Positions 1-5,940 of a stretch of 6,097 bases of DNA are shown in pieces. The DNA is from Acidimicrobiia bacterium. Its GTDB lineage: Bacteria > Actinomycetota > Acidimicrobiia > IMCC26256. Positions within the stretch are counted from its first letter, which is position 1. The number at the start of each line of letters is the position of its first letter. Where the stretch lies: the NCBI GenBank assembly GCA_023262065.1, contig JALRDW010000070.1, positions 1-6,097 of the forward strand, written 5' to 3'. A program made the translations under genes and the position numbers. The notes beneath the pieces were generated by a model. That model ran no database searches. It saw only the letters and a program-made list of their open reading frames with translations, and was not told the DNA's origin.

Positions 1-113
1 TCGCCGACCTCGACGTGTTCCCGACGCCCGAGGAGAACCCGGACTTCTACACCGACTTCGGCGAGACGAGCCCGTACGTCAAGGACGTGGGCGCCGGGGA
101 GTGTGCGACGTGA
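1..113 (+). CDS. Probable nitrite/sulfite reductase (ferredoxin type), C-terminal fragment
   Basis: Only the last 36 codons of this gene lie in the window, read from position 3 to the TGA at 111-113. The visible tail runs through FPTPEENPDFYTDFGET and ends in GECAT. An acidic DFxxDxGE segment followed by a terminal GEC motif resembles, from memory, the extreme C-terminus of some siroheme-containing nitrite/sulfite reductases. Those enzymes carry out six-electron reduction of sulfite to sulfide or nitrite to ammonia. None of the catalytic Cys ligands for the iron-sulfur/siroheme centre is in view. The strongest support is context: the gene overlaps cysH, and sulfite reductase followed by cysH is a standard assimilatory sulfate reduction arrangement in actinobacteria (sirA-cysH in Mycobacterium). 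The fragment is too short to decide between sulfite and nitrite as substrate, and the family assignment itself is moderate. Confidence 0.5.
   Translation, partial: ADLDVFPTPEENPDFYTDFGETSPYVKDVGAGECAT
96..101 (+). promoter_or_regulatory. Ribosome binding site deciding the cysH start
   Basis: GGGGAG at 96-101 lies 8 bases ahead of the GTG at 110, a normal spacing. It would directly abut or overlap the alternative GTG at 101, which makes that earlier codon an unlikely start. Confidence 0.5.
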
Positions 114-808
114 CCCCGTCCATCGAGACCCCCGTCGTCGAGACCGCCCGGACGATCCCCGATCTGGCCGAGCTCGCCCGGCTCAACGCGACGTTCGAGA
201 CGTCGCCCGCGTCGCGGATCATCGCGTGGGCGGCTGAGACGTTCGAGGACCGCATCGTCCTCGCATCCTCGTTCCAGGACGCGGTGATGCTCGACCTCGT
301 GGCCCGCACCGTGCCGAGCCTGCCGGTCGTGTTCCTCGACACCGGGTACCACTTCGCCGAGACCCTCTGGTACGTGGATCGGCTCCGGGAGCGCTACGAG
401 CTCGAGGTCGAGTTCGTGCGGTCCGAGGGTGTCCCCGATGACCTCTGGATGACCGACCCCGACGCGTGCTGCGCCGCGCGCAAGGTCGAGCCGCTGCGGC
501 AGGCCCTCGCCAGCCGCGACGCCTGGATGACGGGGCTGCGTCGGGCCGAGACCGAGCAGCGCCGCAACGCCCCGATCGTGTCCTACGACGTCGGACGCGG
601 CGTGGTGAAGGTGAACCCGATCGCGCACTGGACCGACCTCGATGTGGCCGGGTACGTGCAGGACCACGACCTGCCGGTGCACCCGCTGGCCGACCGCGGC
701 TACGCGTCGATCGGCTGCTGGCCCTGCACCCGCCCGGCCACCGGCGACGACCCGCGTTCGGGTCGCTGGGCCACGCTCGGCAAGACCGAGTGCGGCCTGC
801 ACGGCTGA
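110..808 (+). CDS. cysH: Assimilatory adenylyl-sulfate (APS) reductase, thioredoxin dependent
   Basis: The product (232 residues from GTG 110) reduces adenosine 5'-phosphosulfate to sulfite and AMP in the cytoplasm, in the assimilatory route to cysteine. It shows the PP-loop nucleotide-binding region SSFQDAVMLDL near residues 53-63, followed by LDTGYHFAET near 76-85. Two cysteine pairs, CC at 120-121 and CWPC at 203-206, are the [4Fe-4S] ligands that separate APS reductases from the cluster-free PAPS reductases. The C-terminal KTECGLH at 225-231 carries the catalytic cysteine (Cys228). Length is typical for the family. The reading frame is open from a GTG at 101, but the GTG at 110 has the better placed GGGGAG and overlaps the upstream stop as GTGA, so it is preferred. 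The overlap implies co-transcription and translational coupling with the probable sulfite reductase upstream. All key residues are present and the gene looks intact. Confidence 0.93.
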   Translation: MTPSIETPVVETARTIPDLAELARLNATFETSPASRIIAWAAETFEDRIVLASSFQDAVMLDLVARTVPSLPVVFLDTGYHFAETLWYVDRLRERYELEVEFVRSEGVPDDLWMTDPDACCAARKVEPLRQALASRDAWMTGLRRAETEQRRNAPIVSYDVGRGVVKVNPIAHWTDLDVAGYVQDHDLPVHPLADRGYASIGCWPCTRPATGDDPRSGRWATLGKTECGLHG

Positions 809-862
809 TCGCACCGACCTCGCCGGCACGGACCGTCGGCGCGCGCCTGCGATGATGCCCCG

Positions 863-2086
863 GTGAGCCTCCGCCGACGCGTCGCGATCCTCTCGGGCCG
901 GGCCGCGGGGTGGGCATCCCGGACCACCGGGCGCGGCGCCGGCACGCAGGTGAGCGGCCGCATCATGCTCGCCGTCGACCCCGACCTGCTCCGGACGCTC
1001 GGCGCACGGGACCGGGTGGTGACGGTGTCGGCCACGAACGGCAAGACGACCACGACCCGGCTGCTCTGCGATGCACTGCGCCACGCCGGGCTCCCGGTCG
1101 TCACCAACCACACGGGTGCCAACATGGCGAGCGGCATCGCCGGTGCCCTCGCCGCACCCCACGGACCCTCCGTCGCCGTGCTCGAGGTCGACGAGCGCTG
1201 GCTCACCCACGTCGTGGAACCCCTCGACCCCGAGGTGCTCGTGTTCGGCAACCTGAGTCGCGACCAGCTGGACCGGTTCGGTGAGGTGCACGCGATCGTC
1301 GACCGCTGGCGGGCGATCACGGAGGCCGACCCCGACCGGCACGTCGTCGCGAACGCGTCCGACCCTCACGTCGTGCACGCAGCCGAACCCGCGCGTCGGG
1401 TCACCTGGGTCGCACTCGGCATCCCGTGGAAGCAGGACGCGACGACCTGTCCCCGGTGCGACGCGCTGCTCGCGTGGCCCGACGGACGCTTCCGCTGCGC
1501 GGGGTGCGGGTTCGCCGAACCACCGGCCGAGTTCCGCCTCGAGGGCGACGCGCTCGCGGTCGGGTCCCGCCGCATCCCTCTCGACCTCGCGATCCCGGGG
1601 ACCTGGAACCGCATGAACGCCGCCCTCGCGGCCACCGTGGCCGAGGCCCACTTCGGGGTCGACGCCGAGACCGCGGTCGCCGGCATGGCCGCGGTCGAGG
1701 TGGTCTCCGGGCGCTTCGCCCAACACCGACTCCCCGACGGTCGGTCGGCCCGGGTGGTGCTGGCCAAGAACCCGGCCGGCTGGACCGAGGTGCTGCAGTG
1801 GCTGGCCGGGCGGGACACCGGCGTGGTGCTCGCAGTGAACGCGCACGTCGCCGACGGCCGTGATCCGTCCTGGCTCTACGACGTGCCCTTCGAGGTGCTG
1901 CGGGACCGGTCGGTCGTCGCGAGCGGCGAGCGGGCGCTCGACGTGGCGGTGCGCCTCCACTACGGCGACGTCGCCTGCACCGTCGAGGCCGACCCGCTGG
2001 TCGCCGCCCGCAGGGTCGGCGGGGCCGAGGTGCACATCGTCGCCTCCTACACCCAGTTCACCCACCTCACCCGGGAGTTCTGGTGA
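863..2086 (+). CDS. murT: Lipid II isoglutaminyl synthase, MurT subunit (Mur ligase-like)
   Basis: MurT is the ATP-using, substrate-binding subunit of the cytoplasmic MurT/GatD complex, which converts D-glutamate in the lipid II stem peptide to D-isoglutamine. The 407-residue product has the short basic N-terminal region typical of MurT, then the Mur ligase P-loop ATNGKTTTT at 57-65 and NHTGANMASGI at 82-92. A four-cysteine zinc ribbon lies in the middle domain (C196-P-R-C199 and C212-A-G-C215). The ribbon is a MurT hallmark absent from MurC-MurF. The C-terminal DUF1727 domain contains the conserved DGRDPSWLYD stretch at 331-340; an Asp in this part of MurT is reported to complete the GatD active site. 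The GTG at 863 is chosen because it gives the normal family N-terminus; no clear Shine-Dalgarno precedes it. The stop codon overlaps the gatD start by one base. It lies 54 bases behind cysH, so it may or may not share that transcript. Confidence 0.95.
   Translation: MSLRRRVAILSGRAAGWASRTTGRGAGTQVSGRIMLAVDPDLLRTLGARDRVVTVSATNGKTTTTRLLCDALRHAGLPVVTNHTGANMASGIAGALAAPHGPSVAVLEVDERWLTHVVEPLDPEVLVFGNLSRDQLDRFGEVHAIVDRWRAITEADPDRHVVANASDPHVVHAAEPARRVTWVALGIPWKQDATTCPRCDALLAWPDGRFRCAGCGFAEPPAEFRLEGDALAVGSRRIPLDLAIPGTWNRMNAALAATVAEAHFGVDAETAVAGMAAVEVVSGRFAQHRLPDGRSARVVLAKNPAGWTEVLQWLAGRDTGVVLAVNAHVADGRDPSWLYDVPFEVLRDRSVVASGERALDVAVRLHYGDVACTVEADPLVAARRVGGAEVHIVASYTQFTHLTREFW
2073..2077 (+). promoter_or_regulatory. 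Ribosome binding site for gatD
   Basis: GGGAG at 2073-2077, inside the last codons of murT, is 8 bases ahead of ATG 2086 and 5 bases ahead of the alternative GTG 2083. The spacing favours the ATG. Confidence 0.4.
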
Positions 2087-2841
2087 TGTCGAGCGTCCTG
2101 CGCATCGCCCTCGTCTACCCGGACCTCCTCGGCACGTACGGGGATCGCGGCAACGCGCTCGTGCTCGAGCACCGGGCGCGGGCGCGCGGCATCGAGGCGA
2201 CCATCGTGGAGGTGCCGGCCGGCACCCCGCTCCCCGACTCCTGCGACATCTACCTGCTCGGTGGCGGCGAGGACGCGCCCCAGGTCGCTGCGGCCGAGGG
2301 CCTCCGGGCCTCCCGGGCCGCGCTGACCCGGGCCCTCGACGGCGGCGCCGCACTGCTCGCGGTGTGCGCCGGGTTCCAACTCATCGGCCATCACTACGCA
2401 GCGGCCGGCGGGCGCTCGATGGAGGGTCTCGCGCTCGTCGATCTGCACACGGTGCCGGGCCCGGACCGCATCATCGGCGAGGTGCTCGTCGAACCGGACC
2501 CCTCGACCGGACTGCCCACCATCACGGGGTTCGAGAACCACGGCGGCCGTACCCACCTCGGGCCCGGGGAACGGCCCCTCGGACGCGTGCGGCGCGGCGG
2601 GGGCAACGGCGACGGGTCCGACGGCGTGCTGCACGGCGGCATCGTCGGCACCTACCTCCACGGTCCGGTGCTGCCGCGCAACCCGGCGCTCGCCGACCAC
2701 CTGCTCGCCCACGTCACCGGCACCGCCCTCGGCCCGCTCGACGAACCCGTGGTGGATCGCTACCGGGCCGAGCGGCTCTCGTTCGCCACGCTCACCGGCT
2801 CGGCGCGGCGGCGGGCGGAACGCCGGTTGCACCGGGGCTGA
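2086..2841 (+). CDS. gatD: Lipid II isoglutaminyl synthase, glutaminase subunit GatD
   Basis: GatD is the class I (CobB/CobQ-like) glutamine amidotransferase that hydrolyses glutamine and passes ammonia to MurT for amidation of lipid II. From ATG 2086 the product has 251 residues. LVYPDLLGTYGDRGNA at 9-24 is the characteristic GatD N-terminus, LLGGGEDAPQ lies near 57-66, and the nucleophile elbow AVCAGFQLIG at 92-101 carries Cys94. The segment GTYLHGPVLPRNP at 188-200 carries the active-site His192. GFENHGGRTHLG at 148-159 is also typical of the family. A glycine- and aspartate-rich patch (171-179, GGGNGDGSD) looks like a surface loop before the final strands. A GTG at 2083 would add one residue; the ATG is preferred by ribosome binding site spacing. 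The one-base overlap with murT implies coupled translation of equal amounts of the two partners. The stop codon directly abuts the stop of the convergent hydrolase gene. Confidence 0.94.
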   Translation: MSSVLRIALVYPDLLGTYGDRGNALVLEHRARARGIEATIVEVPAGTPLPDSCDIYLLGGGEDAPQVAAAEGLRASRAALTRALDGGAALLAVCAGFQLIGHHYAAAGGRSMEGLALVDLHTVPGPDRIIGEVLVEPDPSTGLPTITGFENHGGRTHLGPGERPLGRVRRGGGNGDGSDGVLHGGIVGTYLHGPVLPRNPALADHLLAHVTGTALGPLDEPVVDRYRAERLSFATLTGSARRRAERRLHRG

Positions 2842-3723
2842 TCAGGTCCGGGCGTCCAGCCAGGCGACGAGGTCGGCGGTGACCTCGTCACGGTTCGTCT
2901 CGTTGAGCAGTTCGTGGCGCGCCTCGGGGTAGAGCCGCAGGGTCGCATCGACCCCAGCGGCGCGCAGCACGTCGACGAGCGCCTTCGGGTGCGCACCCAT
3001 GCCGGCCGCCGGGTCCCGATCACCCGCGATGACGAACACGGGACAGCCGATCGCATCGAGCCTCCCCATGGCCGGGGCGAGCACACCCGCGATCCCGGCG
3101 AAGTACCCGTAGCTGAGCGGGTGCGCGTCACCGCAGTACGGATCGGCGAGGTACGCGTCGACCTCGTCCGGATCGCGGCTCAGCCAGTCGAAGGGCGTGC
3201 GCGCGGGCTCGAAGGGTTCATTGTTGGCACTGAGCGCATCCATCGGGTCATCGCCCATCCCGGCATCGACCGCGCCCTGCAGCAGCTCGGCCATGACGAC
3301 GGCACCGGACGGGTCGATCGGGAAGCCGCACAGCACGGCGGCGGCCACCGTGGACGAGTGCTCGGCGAGGTACCCGAGCCCGATGAGCGCCCCGAGGGAG
3401 TGCCCGAACAGCACGAGCGGCGCACCCCCGGCCTCGGCCCGGGCCCGGGCGCCGAGCTCGACGAGATCGGTGACGACGGCGGCGCCACCGCCGGGTCCGA
3501 GCACGCCGACGCCCGTGACCTCCGAGGTCCGGCCCTGCCCGCGGTGGTCGATCGCGACCGCCGCGAACCCGGCATCGTTCAGGGCCCGGGCGAAGCGGTC
3601 GTACCGGCCCGAATGCTCCGAGGCACCGTGCGCGACGAGCACCACGGCCCGGGGCGCATCGATCATCCACCAGCGGCTGGAGACCTCGACCCCGTGGGTG
3701 TCGGTGAACGTGCGCTCCTCCAC
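2842..3723 (-). CDS. Alpha/beta hydrolase, monoacylglycerol lipase / lysophospholipase type
   Basis: The 293-residue product belongs to the Hydrolase_4 (serine aminopeptidase-like, S33) group that includes monoacylglycerol lipases and lysophospholipases. Substrate is likely a lipid monoester but cannot be read from sequence. AHGASEHSGRY at 31-41 is the HG oxyanion-hole motif. AIDHRGQGRTS at 57-67 follows, then the nucleophile elbow GHSLG at 107-111 (Ser109). GDRDPAAG at 234-241 supplies the acid (probably Asp237), and YPEARHELLNE at 265-275 supplies His270, so the triad is complete. No signal peptide or membrane segment is seen, so it is probably cytoplasmic or membrane peripheral. The GTG start (3723-3721) has GAGGGG four bases upstream, overlapping the ispG stop. 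The frame stays open far upstream, but there it runs antisense-like across ispG codons without any family similarity. Eight bases separate it from ispG, so it is probably co-expressed and translationally coupled. Confidence 0.88.
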   Translation of the reverse strand: MEERTFTDTHGVEVSSRWWMIDAPRAVVLVAHGASEHSGRYDRFARALNDAGFAAVAIDHRGQGRTSEVTGVGVLGPGGGAAVVTDLVELGARARAEAGGAPLVLFGHSLGALIGLGYLAEHSSTVAAAVLCGFPIDPSGAVVMAELLQGAVDAGMGDDPMDALSANNEPFEPARTPFDWLSRDPDEVDAYLADPYCGDAHPLSYGYFAGIAGVLAPAMGRLDAIGCPVFVIAGDRDPAAGMGAHPKALVDVLRAAGVDATLRLYPEARHELLNETNRDEVTADLVAWLDART

Positions 3724-3727
3724 CGGG

Positions 3728-3733
3728 CCCCTC
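3728..3733 (-). promoter_or_regulatory. Ribosome binding site overlapping the ispG stop codon
   Basis: On the minus strand GAGGGG (3733 to 3728) lies four bases before the GTG start of the hydrolase and shares bases with the TGA that ends ispG (3734-3732). This arrangement supports the GTG as the true start and coupling to ispG translation. The spacer is short, so the site may be less than optimal. Confidence 0.4.
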
Positions 3734-4967
3734 AGTCCGCGAGCTCGCGGATGCGGGCGATGCGCTCCTCCGAGTGGTTCGCATCCTCGCCCTGGGTGCG
3801 CAGCAGTTCGACGCGGGTCGCGGCCGCCTCCTCCGCCGCCCCGGCCTCGGCCGACGCGATCACGGCGTCGATCCCCTCGGCCATGACCCGCTCGGCCGTC
3901 TCGATGAGGGCGCCGACCATCTCGGCCTCGGGCACCACGCGCACGACGTGGCCCTTCACGAACAGATGGCCCTTGCCCCGCCCCGATGCGATGCCGAGGT
4001 CGGCCTCGCGGGCCTCGCCGGGCCCGTTGACGACGCAGCCCATCACCGCGACCTGCAGCGGGATGTTGCGGGACTCGAGCGCCGACATCACCTCGTTGGC
4101 CACCGCGATGACGTCCACCTCGGCGCGCCCGCAGGACGGGCACGCGATGAGGTCGAGGCCCCGCCGCTCCCGCAGGCCGAGGGCCTCGAGCAGGGTCCGT
4201 CCCGCCCGGGCCTCCTCGACGGGATCGGCGGTGAGCGAGTACCGGATCGTGTCGCCGATCCCCTCGGCGAGCAACGTGCCGATGCCGGCGGTCGACTTCA
4301 CGAGGCCGGCCGGCGGGGGCCCGGCCTCGGTGACGCCGAGGTGGAGCGGGAAGTCGACCGTCTCGGACAGCAGTCGGTACGCATCGATCATGACGGGCAC
4401 GGTCGAGGACTTCACCGAGATCTTGCAGTCCTCGAACCCGACCTCGCCGAAGTACGCGAGCTCGCGCTGGGCGGAGGCGACGAGGGCCTCGGGCGTCGCG
4501 CCGCCGAACTGCTCGGCGATGTCCGGGTCGAGGCTCCCCGCATTCACGCCGATGCGGATCGGCAGCCCACGGTCGCGGGCCTCACTCGCCACGAGCTTGA
4601 TGTGCTCGGGCTTGCGGATGTTGCCCGGGTTGAGGCGCAACGCGTGCACGCCGGCCTCCATCGCTGCGAGCGCGAGCTTGTACTGGAAGTGGATGTCGGC
4701 GACGATCGGGACCGGCGAGCGCGGCACGATCCGGGCGAGGCCCTCGGCCGCCGCCTCGTCGTTGCAGGTGCAGCGGACGATGTCGACGCCGGCGGCCGCG
4801 AGCGCGTAGATCTGCTGGAGCGTGCCCTCGACGTCCGCCGTCTTCGTCGTGGTCATCGACTGCACCGAGACCGGCGCGCCACCCCCGACCGGGACCGAGC
4901 CCACCATGAGGCGACGGGTCGGACGTCGGGGCGAGCGGGTGGTCGGGCGTTCGGCTGCATCCATCAC
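3732..4967 (-). CDS. ispG: 4-hydroxy-3-methylbut-2-en-1-yl diphosphate synthase (IspG/GcpE)
   Basis: IspG converts 2-C-methyl-D-erythritol 2,4-cyclodiphosphate to HMBPP, the penultimate MEP-pathway step, with a [4Fe-4S] cluster in the cytoplasm. The 411-residue product shows VSVQSMTTTKTADV at 33-46, IVRCTCND at 63-70, the barrel segments IVADIHFQYK at 88-97 and LRLNPGNI at 110-117, and RIGVNAGSLD at 138-147. GVTEAGP lies at 211-217. The cluster ligands are C276 and C279 (ACPSCGR), C311 (GCVVNGPGEA) and E318, all present. The first 20 residues are basic and variable. After about residue 370 comes an Ala/Glu-rich, probably helical tail of some 40 residues beyond the conserved core. Two adjacent starts exist, GTG 4967 and ATG 4964, and neither has a good Shine-Dalgarno. 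The gene follows the M50 protease by about 22 bases, the same order as rip1-gcpE in mycobacteria, and is probably in one operon with it. Confidence 0.95.
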   Translation of the reverse strand: MMDAAERPTTRSPRRPTRRLMVGSVPVGGGAPVSVQSMTTTKTADVEGTLQQIYALAAAGVDIVRCTCNDEAAAEGLARIVPRSPVPIVADIHFQYKLALAAMEAGVHALRLNPGNIRKPEHIKLVASEARDRGLPIRIGVNAGSLDPDIAEQFGGATPEALVASAQRELAYFGEVGFEDCKISVKSSTVPVMIDAYRLLSETVDFPLHLGVTEAGPPPAGLVKSTAGIGTLLAEGIGDTIRYSLTADPVEEARAGRTLLEALGLRERRGLDLIACPSCGRAEVDVIAVANEVMSALESRNIPLQVAVMGCVVNGPGEAREADLGIASGRGKGHLFVKGHVVRVVPEAEMVGALIETAERVMAEGIDAVIASAEAGAAEEAAATRVELLRTQGEDANHSEERIARIRELAD

Positions 4968-4989
4968 GGATCAGCCTACGACGACCGTG

Positions 4990-5940
4990 TCAGCCACCTT
5001 GGATGATGCCCCGCACGTCGAGGTACATCGTCGAGATGCCGAGCAGCAGCAGGACGCCGACGACCGCAGCGGTGATCGGCATGAGTCGGCGGTGGTCGAC
5101 CCGGACGGACCGGCCCGACACCTTCGAGGCGATCGCCTCGTAGGTCGCCACCACCGCGTGACCGCCGTCGAAGGGCAGCAACGGGATGAGGTTGAACAGC
5201 GCGAGGAACAGGTTGATCGCGCCGAGGAGTGCCAGGAGTCCCCAGAACGAGTTGCCGATGATGTCGTCCCCGTCCGCCACGATGCCGATGACCGATCGCG
5301 GACGGGTGTCCTCCGAGTAGGTCCCGCCGGTGCCGTTCGCATCCGGGTTGGCCACGGTGCGCGAGTACTGCGTCACGCCGTTCGGGGTGAACAGCTGGCC
5401 GATGCCGCGCACGGTCTGCTGCGTGCCGGTCCACAGCACCGAGAAGGTGCGGGGTACCGCCTGGAGGGGCGGCACCGGTTCGGCCGCGACCCCGGCGGTC
5501 ACACCCATCCGGCGGACGCCGTCCACGACGGTCGGGGTGAGGGTGACGGTACGCGTCGCCCCGCCTCGCTCGAGCGTCACCTCGATCGAACCGCCGCCGG
5601 AGCGCACCGCGGGCGCGACCTGCTCCCAGTCGGAGATGCGCCGCCCGTCGATGGCCACGATGCGGTCGTCGACGCGGATGCCGGCCTCGGCCGCCGGCGA
5701 CCCGGCGAGCACCGAGCCGACGTCGGTCGTGATGCGCTGGGGGCCGTGACCGACGAGGAACGTGAAGGTGAGGAGGAACGCGAGCATGAGGTTGACCGTG
5801 ACCCCGGCGAGGATCATGACCATGCGACGCCCGTACGGCGCAGCGCGGTAGGTCCGGGCCTCGTCCTCGGGTTCGACGTCCTCGAGGTTGTTCATGCCGA
5901 TGACCCGGACGTACCCACCCGCCGGGATGGCCTTGATGCC
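4990..5940 (-). CDS. rseP: M50 site-2 protease (RseP/Rip1 type), 5'-truncated at a sequence junction
   Basis: This is a membrane zinc metalloprotease of the site-2 family that cleaves anti-sigma factors or other membrane proteins. Counting from the first recognisable residue (Gly at 5940-5938), 316 residues remain. GIKAIPAGGYVRVIGM at 1-16 is a family signature. RRMVMILAGVTVNLMLAF at 38-55 begins a membrane helix. A PDZ domain spans about 70-140 (VLAGSPAAEAGIRVDDRIV). The second active-site motif NLIPLLPFDGGH lies at 250-261 inside a membrane helix, with Asp258 as a zinc ligand, and a last membrane helix is near 287-306. The N-terminal first helix with HExxH, normally some 50-70 residues upstream of GIKAIP, is missing. 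Upstream of 5940 the frame continues to an ATG at 6018, but that stretch has no M50 character and instead matches ClpA on the other strand. The true gene presumably continues in DNA not present here. Confidence 0.88.
   Translation of the reverse strand, partial: GIKAIPAGGYVRVIGMNNLEDVEPEDEARTYRAAPYGRRMVMILAGVTVNLMLAFLLTFTFLVGHGPQRITTDVGSVLAGSPAAEAGIRVDDRIVAIDGRRISDWEQVAPAVRSGGGSIEVTLERGGATRTVTLTPTVVDGVRRMGVTAGVAAEPVPPLQAVPRTFSVLWTGTQQTVRGIGQLFTPNGVTQYSRTVANPDANGTGGTYSEDTRPRSVIGIVADGDDIIGNSFWGLLALLGAINLFLALFNLIPLLPFDGGHAVVATYEAIASKVSGRSVRVDHRRLMPITAAVVGVLLLLGISTMYLDVRGIIQGG
5932..5940. other. Chimeric junction with short shared sequence
   Basis: CTTGATGCC at 5932-5940 encodes Leu-Asp-Ala of ClpA on the plus strand. 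Its reverse complement encodes Gly-Ile-Lys of the M50 protease on the minus strand. To the left only M50 similarity is seen, and to the right only ClpA similarity. Such a short stretch compatible with both partners is typical of misassembly, chimeric amplification or illegitimate joining. Confidence 0.6.

Noticed and set aside
101..109. Earlier GTG start for cysH at 101.
   Set aside because: The only good Shine-Dalgarno (96-101) would overlap or abut it; GTG 110 has proper spacing and the GTGA overlap with the upstream stop.
821..841. Imperfect inverted repeat CGCCG...CGGCG between cysH and murT as a possible terminator.
   Set aside because: Only a 5-bp outer stem with a bulged 3-bp inner pairing and no T-run; not distinguishable from chance at this GC.
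47..2353. Very long minus-strand open frame (about 768 codons) antisense to cysH, murT and gatD.
   Set aside because: It is Arg/Gly/Pro/His-rich with no recognisable motif and lies opposite three convincing genes. Such frames arise from high-GC third positions.
2823..2835. Small hairpin CCGGT-TGC-ACCGG at the end of gatD as a terminator.
   Set aside because: A 5-bp stem inside coding sequence with no following T-run; too weak to call.
3724..4143. N-terminal extension of the hydrolase frame up to 4143 as a fusion protein.
   Set aside because: The extension crosses ispG codons in another frame, has Arg/Gly-rich shadow composition, and the hydrolase family starts at the GTG with its own ribosome binding site.
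4968..4989. TAGGCT on the minus strand, 5 bases before the ispG GTG, as a -10 element of a leaderless promoter.
   Set aside because: Spacing would suit a leaderless transcript, but no -35-like sequence lies about 17 bases upstream, and the gap after the M50 gene is only about 22 bases, which fits simple operon read-through.
2914..5006. Long plus-strand open frames (2914-4809 and 3774-5006) opposite the hydrolase and ispG.
   Set aside because: Compositional shadows of the minus-strand genes, whose catalytic motifs are complete. No domain or start signal supports the plus-strand readings.
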